Source of the DNA: Larix sibirica
Taxonomy: Eukaryota > Streptophyta > Pinopsida > Pinales > Pinaceae
DNA length: 20,868 bases
NCBI GenBank assembly: GCA_004151065.3
Contig: NWUY0300010407.1
Location: 6,475-27,342 of the forward strand
Direction: 5' to 3'
The notes beneath the pieces were generated by a model. It did not search any database, had not been told where the DNA came from, and saw nothing but the letters and a program-made list of their open reading frames with translations. Shown here one piece after another: positions 1 to 9,202 of the stretch. A program made the position numbers and the translations under genes. Every line of letters begins with the position of its first letter. Position 1 is the stretch's first letter.

Positions 1-830
1 TTTTTTTTTTAAATTTTCACTCAAAATACAAATAAATTAAAACAAAATATATAATTAGAAAAAATAAAAAATGTAAAATATTTATACTACACATATATTT
101 ATATATACCTATAAACTAAGTGAGATGCATCATAATGTTAAAGCATTGACAACCACAATGAAAGTGGGGCCTCGCAATATAGGTCTTTCATTTGGTAATA
201 GTTGTTTCTATAACACATTTGAAATGTTTTTGATTATGATACATGCAATTAATCCTTATACATTGGAAGAAGTGTAGGAATCAATCATACACATTCGCTT
301 TGGTAATCTTGCATGCATCGTATGTGTTGTGGCATACATACCCGTTGCATTTGGAGCAATGTCATAAGCTCTAGGGCAAAGCGTACATATACACAAAAGA
401 TGAACTTACCATTTTTTTTGGAGTCTAAATATGCTTGGGTATTGTCTTGGTGGGTTGATTGGCACAATGATGATGTTAACAAAATTAAATATCACAAATT
501 CTTTCAATCAGTGTCAACTTACACATTAATTATAAACATGAAACTTTCAAATGGAAACTGTTCCATACTCTTAGATTAGAAAATTTATCATTTCTGTATA
601 AAATACTTTATAAACTTTTAATTATAATTATAAATATTAAATAACTTTCTCCTTATAAAATATCCTACAAACCAACTTTTATATAATTATAATTTTAAAT
701 ATATAATATTCTTTGTATAAATATAATTTAATTTGAATTTGAATTGTGTTAATAATCTTCTTATTTAATATAATATTAAATAAAAATTACGACAAAACCA
801 TAAAAGAAAAGAAAGCATTAACAGACGTAT
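1..830. other. AT-rich spacer, no gene recognised
   Basis: The stretch is strongly AT-rich, with long A/T runs at 1-120 and 590-800. A few short open frames occur near 285-580 on both strands, but they overlap each other, match no family I know and lack coding character. I see no RNA gene, terminal repeat or regulatory motif that I would defend. Confidence 0.6.
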
Positions 831-836
831 TTTTAT

Positions 837-1030
837 TTGTCTTTTAGACGGGTTTACACTCCGTCGTTCTCAACAATAAAAAAAATAGTTGTGCGCACCA
901 TTTTTTCCATATCCTCCGCGTCAAACAGCTGGCTTGAAACGGACCTGACAGGTAAGCATCCATCACCATCCCTCGTGATCTTCATTTTGTTTGAGTGCGT
1001 CTGGGTTTTCGAATGCATCTACTATTGACA
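837..1030 (+). other. GC-richer patch with a splice-donor-like site
   Basis: Base composition becomes less AT-rich here, and CAG|GTAAGC, a textbook plant 5' splice donor, lies with its boundary at 951/952. A frame is open across 837-951, but it begins at TTG, not ATG, and resembles no protein I know. The patch lies just upstream of block A, whose conserved reading frame starts after an acceptor-like TTGTAG near 1345-1351, so an upstream exon is conceivable. It has no counterpart next to block B. A chance match to the donor consensus is at least as likely. Confidence 0.15.
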
Positions 1031-1355
1031 TCTCTACCCAAACAACAGCGAGACTACAATCTCCGTAAATGGTGGTTGATACAAACTTCAAATAAATTTA
1101 TATTTGGTGGACAGAAAACCAAGGCATGCCGTTCGAAGTTCATGGTCATAAGTCAGAAAACATGTGCTCTTCCAAATCCACTGTCATAAATCAGAAAACG
1201 AGTTGTTTAATTTAATCAGATATCTCTATCGTGATTCGTTAGTAATACCATTAATTAATTAAATATACAACAAATCTGGGGCATGTGCCACCGACGACAG
1301 CACTACCGTTTGAAAAACACATCTAAAATAAAGAAAGACGAGCTGATTGTAGAGT

Positions 1356-1754
1356 CGTGGTCCGCAGGCTTCGCTGTTTTTGGCTGGCCACATCGACCAC
1401 GTGATCTACAGTAACAAGAGAATCGACTTTGACGGCAAGGCCATCAATACGGTGGGACAATTTGGCCGTCAAGTCCCATCGCTGTTAGATAGAATCGCAC
1501 AACAACGAGGACGTAAATTGTTTTATACGACGACGCTAAATGCCGGTTCTGCGCCGGCGAAGGGTCTGTTAGTTGGAGATATACACCGCGCCGGCGGAGG
1601 GACTGTTAGTTGGCCATTAGACTTTGTACACCACACCCCTCCATTTCTACGATGCCATTATTCTTGTCGTGGTAATTATAGGTCATCATTTTCTTATGTC
1701 ATCACGTGGCTTTTGCTTTATGGAGGGAGGGAACCTCGAAGGCTTTGGCGTTAA
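1356..1754 (+). pseudogene. Conserved reading-frame fragment in block A, unknown family
   Basis: A frame open from 1356 to the stop at 1752-1754 contains the stretch GHIDHVIYSNKRIDFDG (about 1386-1436). Block B encodes HMEHVIYSNRRIDFDG at the matching place. The differences are conservative (I/M, D/E, K/R), as expected if this was once a translated exon. No ATG opens it; it follows an acceptor-like TTGTAG near 1345-1351, so it could be an internal exon. After the conserved core the two paralogs part company: A lacks about 219 bp present in B, and the A frame then runs through GC-rich CCGG repeats that look non-coding. I do not recognise a protein family. It may be a gene relic, part of a first exon, or a chance frame; a functional gene is not supported. 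Confidence 0.25.
1529..1625 (+). repeat. GC-rich CCGGCG short repeat (block A)
   Basis: Two diverged units share the core GCGCCGGCG-GGG followed by CTGTTAGTTGG. The counterpart at 10301-10400 in block B has two cleaner 50-bp units. These are GC islands in an AT-rich window, with local inverted symmetry (CCGGTTCTGCGCCGG) that could form a small hairpin. Confidence 0.6.
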
Positions 1755-2160
1755 GCAAAGAACATTCTAAAAGTTTGTTGTTTGACGATTCGATGGGGGT
1801 ATCCACCGACCCGACCATGACAATATGAAATATGAAATATGAATTATGAATGCAATACACAAGAAGTAGTAGTAGTAGTTACGATGAAAACGAACCGGCC
1901 AACTGCGGGTGGGCTTGGCTTCATTCTTTAATAGAATGTTGGTTGGCTAAAAGTTAAGCAGGTGGTATATACCACTTATAAGACTATCTTGGGAAAAGAC
2001 AAGAAGAATAAAATATCAACCGCCACAGGATTGTGTGGGAAGGAGAGTTAAAAGTAAAAGTAGGTAATTGGTTTTGTTGGCGTTAAAGAAAGTCCCATTC
2101 CACGCTGTTGGTATTATATGGTTCATTGGCTTCCCCTTCCCCTTCCCCTTACTTTATTTT
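1700..2160 (+). promoter_or_regulatory. Promoter-like stretch conserved between blocks A and B
   Basis: Several elements are conserved in order in both paralogs. They are a G-box core CACGTG in context TCATCACGTGG (1703-1708), a perfect 14-bp palindrome GTGGTATATACCAC (1962-1975) containing a TATA-like core, an ATTGG (inverted CCAAT) at about 2125, and a pyrimidine tract of CTTCCC hexamers (2131-2150) like the Y-patches near plant transcription starts. The combination suggests a promoter or 5' leader, but no coding sequence follows that I can recognise. Conservation may simply reflect recent common ancestry of the two blocks. Confidence 0.25.
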
Positions 2161-2966
2161 ATTCGATTCAACTTCACCACGTAGCAGGTTGCAATGCCTA
2201 ATCCCTTAGCGGGAGTGGGTATAATTAATTAATTACTACGTGACACTATCATCGCCTTTTATTTTTTTTTGGTGTCGTGGAGAATCTGGAGATTCGATAT
2301 TCAGCTTATGAAACAGGAGCATTAAATGGAGTTTAACGAAAGTTGAAACGAACGACATGCAGGTTTTATATTTTATAGTTTTGACATGGAACCTATACCC
2401 TGCGCTCCTTGTTTACCGTCAAACTTTCAAAGAATGTTACAACTCCACCTCGTTTGAATGGATAGAAGATGCGGGTGGATTGTAATTATTTATTCCATAT
2501 CCCGCGCGATATCGACGTCAATCTATTGCTACCCAATTTTCAAACTTCCCTCCCATTTACTTCATCTTTCACATCAAAGTCCCCGACCCGGGAAATCCCG
2601 AGAAAGTTCGAAAACGAAATATTTAAAACCAAATCGATTGTAAACTTTGATCATATTTATTACACAAACAATCAAATATTTAATTTTGATCATATTTGTA
2701 CCACCATATTTAAAGCGCTATGGTTTGGATTTAATAAAGTGACTTTGAACACAATTGAAGGTATTTATATGGTGACATGGTAAAAGTAATTTGTGAAAGA
2801 TTTACTTTTTTTTGGGAGAAGTTTGAGTAGTTAGTAAAGGGAGGAATTTATAAACATTTCATGCAAATGTAGTTATAATATAAAATTTAATTGTTTATGC
2901 AAAGTTTTCTTTGATTTCTTTGTTTTCGTTATCATTATTTATCTTTTAAAATCTTTAGATTGTACA
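2160..2966. other. Non-coding part of block A
   Basis: This stretch aligns with 10900-11560 of block B. It has short overlapping open frames near 2458-2783 with no recognisable product and no conservation of frame between the paralogs. A single ancestral version of the 65-bp unit later duplicated in the second contig copy lies near 2514-2570. CCGTCAAA, the reverse complement of TTTGACGG, occurs at 2416-2423. Confidence 0.5.
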
Positions 2967-3155
2967 TTTGTCACATAGAGTCGTGTTAAATTCCCCTTTC
3001 AGATATAAAGGGAATGATATAAAGGGAATGATAGAGGTAAATGCTCAATCTCATGTTATCTCACTTTCATGATACTTTACCAATACAAGGAAGGGATTGT
3101 TTGTCACATAGAGTCTTGATGTCTGTTAAACTTCCCCTTGGGATATAAAGGACAT
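2967..3155 (+). repeat. Diverged ~135-bp direct repeat starting TTTGTCACATAGAGTC
   Basis: A segment beginning TTTGTCACATAGAGTC at 2967 recurs at about 3100, each time followed by a GATATAAAGG and GATAGAGG stretch. Block B has one such segment (11563). A small local duplication within block A, preceding the 35-bp minisatellite, explains it. Confidence 0.6.
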
Positions 3156-3322
3156 GATAGAGGCAAATGCCTAATCTCACGCTTTCTCGTGATAGAGGCA
3201 AATACCCAATCTCATGCTTTCTTATGATAGAGGCAAATGCCCAATTTCACGCTTTCTCATGATAGTGGCAAATGCCCAAGCTCATGCTTTCTTATGATAG
3301 AGGCAGATGCTCAATCTCAAGA
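3156..3322 (+). repeat. 35-bp minisatellite, four full units plus a partial fifth
   Basis: Units start at 3156, 3191, 3226, 3261 and 3296. Each begins GATAGAGGCAAATGCC (with variants) and the four full ones are exactly 35 bp. The units sit head to tail with no spacers. Block B has only one such unit (about 11606), so the array expanded in block A after the duplication. Alternate units share variants (CACGCTTTCTC against CATGCTTTCTT), which suggests growth by copying two units at a time. Confidence 0.9.
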
Positions 3323-3471
3323 TGTTTGTCACGTTATAGTTTGCAATATAGTGACAATAAATAATGGACACGACACGGCATTATTGGAAGGATCTACTTA
3401 TTGTTGAGTTAGGGTATTATAATTAAAGTTTAAAGTTGGGGTGGGAAAGTTGGGGAAGTCTCATACTAGAT

Positions 3472-3564
3472 AATCAATCTAGATATCTTAATTTTGGATT
3501 TATCAAGTACTAAGACCAATCAAATCTAGATATCTTAATTTTGAATTTATCAAGTACTAAGACG
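3472..3564 (+). repeat. 46/47-bp tandem duplication in block A
   Basis: Two head-to-tail units, 3472-3517 and 3518-3564, share TAGATATCTTAATTTTG and ATTTATCAAGTACTAAGAC. Block B has one unit at about 11858-11905, so this duplication arose in block A. Confidence 0.85.
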
Positions 3565-4646
3565 AATCAAATCTATAAGGTGCAAACATTTTTTTAGATT
3601 GCAAAATTTATGTAAAACTGTGCATCTCAAGGTATTTGATCCCTCTTAATGCTTGCTTAGTAATGTTTTAAACATTAACTTAAATACTATAGTGTAAAGT
3701 AATAAAATATACACCTATAAATATGTTGATTAAGCCTATTCATATTTCTCTAATTTAATATATATATTTTATTTTAATGATGAACAAACATTATATTTAT
3801 TTTTATATTAAATAATTTTGTTGCAATAAATCCCATGCGATCCTCTAAAGTTGCTATCCAATAAAACAATGAAGACATTTGAATATGAATAAGAATGTAT
3901 TAACAATCATACATTGCAAATAAATAAACTGAACATAACAAGAAAATCAACATACAAATCACTTCATTAATTCCTTCTTCTAGACTTTCACCTTCCTCCA
4001 AAAGCACTTTCTAAGTTCATACCAATACCTAGTGTAGTGTCCCATCATTTGTTGCACTTTATGCCATGCCCCATACTTCTTGGGATTTCCATGAGAGTCT
4101 CTTTTCCTTATGCTACTTAATAGTTTTTAGGTCATAGACCTCTTCTCTTGTTCATCATTATGTTGAGGTGACAATAATCCAAAAATCCCTTCGTACAATC
4201 ACAATCTATAAGATGCACTTGTGCTCCATGTATTGTCCCTGACTTAATTGTGACTTAATTGTGAGTGGAGTTAGTGTACCCCTCAAACCTCTATCAAAGT
4301 GAAGTTATTCTTTAGTGTCACATATCTTGTGTCATATCGCCTTAAGGTTCTGTAGGTCATTCCTTGCATGTGAGCACTATGCATGTCATTTATTGTTGAT
4401 TGAGTAAGATTCAATGAGGAGAGCCCCAAGTAATCTCATAGTATTTTGTGCATATTTTCTTCTTTGTTGCAATGATAGTAGCTAGGTACTCTACGTGGAT
4501 TCTTCACTGTTTCCAAGACTCAAACGATTTTAAAGGTTTTTGTATTCAAGGTTCAACAAGAGCCATGATGTGGTGTCTCTGATATCGTATTTGTATGGGT
4601 TGGTTCTTTGCAATTGCGTGGTGAAATATGAAGTTGCAGTAGTATA

Positions 4647-4860
4647 TTAAAACACATATTGTCTCTGTACATAGTTTGTACACAAGTAAATAAATATCTA
4701 AGATTTAGAGTATTAGAGACTTGCTTTAGCATATTAAAATATACAGTGCTTTTATATATAGTTTATATACAAATAAATAAATACCTAATGCTTTTATATA
4801 TAGTTTATATACAAATAAATAAATACATAAGATTTAGAGTACCAGAGACTTGCATATTAA
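4647..4860 (+). repeat. Imperfect tandem repeat with TATATAGTTTATATAC core
   Basis: Three units of unequal length start at about 4647, 4734 and 4789. The shared core is a TATATAGTTTATATAC-type sequence followed by AAATAAATAAATA. Units one and three also share GATTTAGAGTA plus AGAGACTTGC. An open frame across the area is only a by-product of the repeat. Confidence 0.75.
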
Positions 4861-4935
4861 CCAGATCAACACATATTAAGTCACAAACTTTGCAAATTCT
4901 TTGACGGTACAAGTTATTTAAGAACTATTAACGAT

Positions 4936-5001
4936 AAAAGTAATCTAAAACAAGAAACAAGTAACATGAAAAGTAATCTAAAACAAGAAACAAGTAACAT
5001 G
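4936..5001 (+). repeat. Exact 33-bp tandem duplication
   Basis: Two identical 33-bp units, 4936-4968 and 4969-5001, each start AAAAGTAATCTAAAAC and end AAGTAACATG. Perfect identity implies a recent duplication compared with the neighbouring diverged repeats. Confidence 0.95.
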
Positions 5002-5860
5002 AGCACATGATGCAGCCACAAGCGACAAAGTGCCATGGTAGTTGATATCGAGGCTCGTCATAGTTTTGGATCTCGTGCAAAAGGGTTAACATGGAAGTGA
5101 ATATCTACACATCGAGTGGGTGGCTTTTTGGGAAATTTGGGAGAATAATATTAAACACTTTATGGTTTCACAACGTCTTTTATTAAATTATAGACCTTAG
5201 TTTTATGTCTTTATTTTTAAAGAAAATTTTAAACATTTATAATTATCTTTAAACTATAAAAATTTTGGGGAATTTTATTAATTATCAAATTTACAACTTT
5301 AAAATGTGAGAATATTTAAAAAAAAATCAAACTTTTAAGGGTTTTATATAGTTTTTGGACAATTTTGGATTTTTTTAAAGTAAATTTTTTTAATACTATG
5401 GTTATCTTGAATTTCGAAATAATTTTTGCATCTAGAAATCGTAATCAATTATGGAAAAAGTTGTATTTTCCTAATCAATTCTTGAATCCATTGATAATCA
5501 TCCAACTCTATCACTATTTAATTTGGTAGACTAAAAATGGTAAAGCAATGGGTAGATTTAGACATAAGTAATGTTGCCCTTTTGAACTTAGCTTATGTCA
5601 AACTTAAGAACATTTTTTCTAAAAAATTATTCTTCCTTAAATTCTCAAAATTCTATTTTTAATTTTTCCTCAAATTCATCTTCCTATAACCTAACCCATA
5701 ATAGGATTATGATGATAAATATTGTAGCTAAATTCAAATATAGAAAACCATAATTTAATGAAGATATAATCCCTCTTCCAACAATTATTTAAGGAATATG
5801 ATAAAGCTTAAACTATAACAGGACCCTCTCACTAAAGATTAGCCCCCATATCCCACTTTA

Positions 5861-6130
5861 TATCTTCTTTCTTATCCCACTCCTCGTAACACTATAGACT
5901 CAAGTACTACTTACCATTTTCTCAAGTCCAATAAGATAAGAATATTACATCCCATCCTTTATCTTCTTTCTTATCCAACCCCTCGTAACACCATAAACTC
6001 AAGTGCTACTTACCATTTTCTCAAGTCCAACAGGATAGGAATATTACATCCCATTCTTTTTAAACAGACTCTAACACTACTTACCATTTTCTCAAGTCCA
6101 ACAAGATGGGAATATTACATCCCATTCTTT
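5861..6130 (+). repeat. ~99-bp tandem repeat, two units plus a shortened third
   Basis: Unit one is 5861-5959 and unit two starts at 5960. A third, from about 6060, lacks the first part. All share ACTTACCATTTTCTCAAGTC and GGAATATTACATCCCAT-like stretches. No coding potential was seen. Confidence 0.85.
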
Positions 6131-6474
6131 TTGGATAAAGAGATATGTTTAAGATAGGAAAAATAAGAAGTTCATTTGGTGTAGTAAAATAATTGGTAAT
6201 AAGAGAAAATTGATATATACAATGAAAAAAATCAATATGATTTGAATATTAATGTATATATTTTAAAAATATATGTATTTTGTTTAAAATTGAAAAGAAT
6301 TTTAATTTTAAAAATATAAAATAAATTTTCAAAATAATTTTCAAATTTTAAAATAATATAATAAAATTTTAAAATAATTCATTAAAATAATTTTATAATA
6401 TATGAAAAATTTCTATAATGTTATTAAATTTTTATGAAAGATTTCAATATAGTTATGATTATTGTATATAAATA

Positions 6475-6932
6475 TGCATTTAAACAACCTCCTGTAGCAG
6501 GAAAGCAGATTATTACTGGCTTTTTTTTATGCAACACTTCAGCTTGGTCGTTGTGGTGCTCCAGGATATACCTCATCTTAGCTAACAATCATTTTGTTGA
6601 AGTTTATTTGGGTCGTGGTTCTAACAGCAATACTCAGGCCGAGTTGTTGGGCCTCTGGGGGTTAATGCATTTCACTCTCTTGTTCCTGGTCACTACTATG
6701 CAAATTTTTGGTGATTCATCAACGGTCATTGTCCGGGTGAATGATGTTTGACACCTTGAGGTATTGGCTTTGGAGCATTGGAAGTTGCAGGTAAAAACTT
6801 ATCAGGAAATTTTTTCCAACCTCTCTATTTTACATCTTCCTTGATCCTACAATATGAAGGCTAACCTTTTATCCAAGAAAGGGTTGACACTCATGGAGGG
6901 TCATTTTCATCTTCTCAAATTTTTGGACAATC
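6475..6932 (+). pseudogene. RNase H domain relic of a LINE-type retrotransposon (5' part)
   Basis: The reading frame carries RNase H landmarks of the kind found at the end of plant non-LTR retrotransposon polyproteins. These are GSNSNTQAELLGLWGL, with the catalytic Glu codon at 6641-6643, then MQIFGDSSTVI, with the catalytic Asp at 6713-6715, and finally KANLLSKKGL, where the usual last Asp is Asn. In-frame stops at 6749-6751 and 6842-6844, and a frameshift before about 6560 that puts the CGAPGY stretch out of frame, show it is dead. The upstream polymerase and endonuclease domains are missing, as expected of a 5'-truncated LINE copy. The frame continues after the nested LTR element at 8973. 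Assignment to a LINE, not another RNase H-bearing element, rests on the 3' oligo-A end near 9202 and is moderately sure. Confidence 0.75.
6928..6932. repeat. Target-site duplication CAATC, left copy
   Basis: CAATC directly precedes the 5' LTR and is repeated directly after the 3' LTR at 8968-8972, as expected for the 5-bp duplication made by an LTR retrotransposon integrase. Confidence 0.92.
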
Positions 6933-7142
6933 TGTTAAAGACTCTAATCATAGTTCGTTAGTTTACCTAACTGTTATACGGTTACATGACAGTTATAGTG
7001 TTTTTGTAATATATATGTACATGTCTATGTACATATCCAAGATAGCTTAATTGCTCATTAATGCGATGCCTTTTCTGCCATTGTTTGTCTTCATATCTCT
7101 CTTTATCTTCTTCATATATCTTTCATGATGTATTGTCTAACA
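6933..7142 (+). repeat. 5' LTR (210 bp)
   Basis: It starts TGTTAAAGACTCTAATC and ends GATGTATTGTCTAACA. A TATA-like run lies at about 7008-7018, followed by two copies of the palindrome ATGTACAT. Against the 3' LTR I count about 14 substitutions and two 2-bp indels, roughly 7% divergence, so the insertion is not recent. Confidence 0.93.
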
Positions 7143-7143
7143 G

Positions 7144-7156
7144 TGGTATCAGAGTG
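7144..7156 (+). other. Primer-binding site (initiator tRNA-Met type)
   Basis: TGGTATCAGAGTG begins two bases after the 5' LTR. The plant initiator tRNA-Met 3' end is complementary to TGGTATCAGAGC, so 11 of 12 bases match. It would prime minus-strand DNA synthesis on the element RNA. Confidence 0.9.
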
Positions 7157-8748
7157 CATGAAGATCCTGCTCCCGCCTTAGTTATCAGAGCACAAGGAAA
7201 TTTGAGAGTGCATATGAAGATAAGAGAAGATGAAGATAAGAGAGGACGAAGAATGGAGAAGGTTAGCTTGGATTGTGACCATGACAAAGGAATTGTGCAT
7301 CAAAATGGTTTCGGTAAAGATTGTTGTGAAGAATTTTTTAATTATTTAAAAGGAGAGACTTAATTATTTAAAAAGAAGGAGAGCCGCCATTTATATGCAA
7401 GGTTTCTTTTAAATTGAATTATCAAACCTCAAAGATTGAAACTAAGTGACTATATACATGACATTATCAATAAATTTTATGGTTTCTACTCCTGTTCGCT
7501 CGAGTGTCCATTAAGTGACTATATGTTTACGAGTGAATTCTCAGATACTTTTGAATTGTAAAAAAAAACCAAGTGAATGAGAGTTTTTATTGAAAAGCAT
7601 TGTCGTCAAAGCAAATATATGCTTTTGTGTGTTAATTTCCAGTTGAAGAGATATGAATATCGATTGAAGATTGAAATTATCCGAGTTTAGTCATATTGGC
7701 GCTTTGTGTTGGGAAATATAGTCAAACGATGATGGAAAATACAATTACTGTATGGATGAATTAAACTCTGTTTGTTGAATGGTAATCTGCATTAAAGGAA
7801 AATAAGTGTTTATCGCGTTCAAATTCCGAGAAGAAACCCTATATTTGATGAATGTCATGTGCTTCATAGTTTGACATAAGTCATTTTGATATTGAGCATT
7901 GAGATAGATTTGTTGAAGAAAGTGTTTAGCAGTGAATTAGACCCGTGAGGCTTCACGGTGAACTTCTACTATGTGTGTTAAAGATTGATCACAAATTGGA
8001 AAAGGAAGATAATTGTGCAAGTCTTGAACGTGTTTCAATGTGCTAGTTATTCAATTTAGTGAAGAAGCCACTGTTGACCATGATTCATGTTCATCTACCT
8101 ATCTGCACGAAGTCTGCTTGAGGAGAAACCGTTGCCCGTCGTACAGTTTTGTGCAAACAGTGAATGCTATTTTGTAGGGGAAATAATATCTACAGATTGA
8201 AGTCACGTTCCAAGTTTTTGTGGTGAGCTTGTGAACAAATGGGAAATAAGTATGCAACCTTGTTTTTGAATTTTGAAGACAGAATGAAAGTAAAAAGTTT
8301 CCAGAACCATCAATCAAGTAGAAGACATGAGGGTAATTGTTTTTGGTAATTTTTAAACTATGTTTTCATGGTTCTTGGTACAATTTTTGTGATCAACAGA
8401 AGTCATTCAAGCTTCTAGTTGATATGATTTATGGTTATCCTAAAACCACCTCATTGTTGTTGTCATGGTTTGTGGTGATCCAAAAACCACCAATCAACTA
8501 GAAGACATAAAGTTCTGCTTGTTTACATTCAAAGAACATATACAGTTGTTTCTCTTTTGGGATAGTTTATGGTCAACTTGAAACCATGCAACTTAGTAGA
8601 AGTCTTCATCTTCTGCTAGATTTTGTTTCTGAGAGATTTTCAGCCATTTGTAGCTGACCTTGTTGATTTTTCTACTCTTTGAATTTGCTTGACACTATGT
8701 TGATTGTCAAGTAGTGGCAGTTTTTCATCCACTAACGAACTTATGATT
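7157..8748 (+). other. Interior of the LTR element, no protein domain recognised
   Basis: A frame open to 7363 covers the first 200 bp after the primer site and is rich in charged residues (KIREDEDKRGRR). It starts inside the LTR and lacks a gag signature such as a CCHC knuckle. The rest has stops in all frames. From about 8300 to 8620 there are loosely repeated phrases, for instance AACCACC, ATCAACTAGAAGACAT and TAGTAGAAGTCTTC, suggesting decayed internal repeats. Position 8567 is where the second contig copy begins. Confidence 0.6.
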
Positions 8749-8757
8749 AAGGGGGGA
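8749..8757 (+). other. Polypurine tract
   Basis: AAGGGGGGA directly precedes the 3' LTR, the expected site of the plus-strand primer in LTR retrotransposon replication. Confidence 0.88.
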
Positions 8758-8967
8758 TGTTAAAGACTATAATCATAGTTTGTTAGTTTACCTAACTGTT
8801 ATACGGTTACATGATGGTTATGGTGTTTTTGTAATATATATATGTACGTCTATGTACATATCCAAGATAACTTAATTGCTGATTAATGTCATGCCTTTTC
8901 TGCCATTGTTCATCTTCATGACTCTCTTTTTCTTCTTCATATATCTTTCATGATGTATTGTCTAACA
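8758..8967 (+). repeat. 3' LTR (210 bp)
   Basis: It begins TGTTAAAGACTATAATC and ends TGTCTAACA, the same length as the 5' LTR. It is followed at once by the CAATC target duplication. Confidence 0.93.
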
Positions 8968-8972
8968 CAATC
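8968..8972. repeat. Target-site duplication CAATC, right copy
   Basis: It matches 6928-6932. Removing the LTR element together with one CAATC copy rejoins the host reading frame across the site. Confidence 0.92.
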
Positions 8973-9202
8973 TTCTTGTGGAAGACTATAGGCATCGACT
9001 TTACTAGCGGGTTTTTGTATATTCTATTATCGGCATCTATTTATATTTTTTGTATTATGCACTAACGACGTTATTCAACCGACGTATGTGATGTATGTTC
9101 TGGTAAAATCAAGTATAAATGTATTGTTATATGGGATTCCCCATCATTGGGACAAGCATAGTATGTGGGTTTTTTTATTCAATCCATGAATAGCAAAAAA
9201 AA
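8973..9202 (+). pseudogene. 3' end of the interrupted LINE-like relic
   Basis: When one target duplication and the LTR element are skipped, the frame from 6932 continues as LDN-LLVEDYRHRLY and stops at 9005-9007, a natural-looking C-terminus. A 3' untranslated stretch follows, ending in TTTTTTATTCAATCC and an oligo-A run at 9195-9202. That A run is the likely LINE tail. No clear target duplication of the LINE itself could be found, perhaps because the 5' truncation point is uncertain. Confidence 0.6.

Larger units (their letters stand above)
1112..4550 (+). repeat. Block A: old segmental duplication, paralogous to 9642-12854
   Basis: Block A aligns in the same order and orientation with block B. 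Anchor pairs are 1112/9642, 1703/10485, 1962/10705, 2131/10871, 2967/11563, 3472/11858 and 4494/12854. Similarity is high over the first kilobase (roughly nine bases in ten by eye) and lower in the AT-rich remainder. Differences include about 219 bp missing from A after 1448, an insertion in B near 11043-11177, about 190 bp extra in A near 3706-3898, a minisatellite expanded only in A, and a 66-bp duplication only in B. The last 54 bp (4497-4550) match 18518-18571, not 12855 onward. The pattern indicates an old duplication with independent later indels. Confidence 0.85.
4555..6430. other. AT-rich spacer with tandem duplications, no gene
   Basis: No reading frame of credible length or composition is present. 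Three separate tandem-repeat clusters fall inside and are listed on their own. The intervals 5160-5820 and 6130-6430 are mostly long A/T runs. TTTGACGG occurs once at 4900-4907. I see no terminal inverted repeats pointing to a complete DNA transposon. Confidence 0.55.
6933..8967 (+). mobile_element. Small non-autonomous LTR retrotransposon, complete, 2,035 bp
   Basis: The element has two 210-bp LTRs beginning TGTTAAAG and ending TGTCTAACA. A primer-binding site matches plant initiator tRNA-Met, a G-rich polypurine tract precedes the 3' LTR, and 5-bp CAATC duplications flank it. The 1,615-bp interior has no gag, protease, integrase or reverse transcriptase that I can recognise, so movement would have depended on enzymes of another element. 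The primer type is common in plant Ty1/copia elements, but the superfamily cannot be fixed without coding sequence. Its length is above typical TRIMs and below LARDs. It inserted into the last codons of the LINE-like RNase H frame. A partial second copy (13134-13534) reflects the repeated contig end. Confidence 0.9.

Noticed and set aside
3156-3322. Regular 35-bp repeats resembling a CRISPR array
   Set aside because: The units are directly adjacent with no unique spacers, vary between units, and lie in plant-type DNA. They form a minisatellite.
6240-6430. A/T-rich region considered as a matrix attachment site or replication origin
   Set aside because: Base composition alone is not evidence; no specific motif or structure was found.
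7061-7363. 100-codon frame as a possible gag of the LTR element
   Set aside because: It begins inside the LTR, crosses the primer-binding site and has no gag or zinc-knuckle signature.
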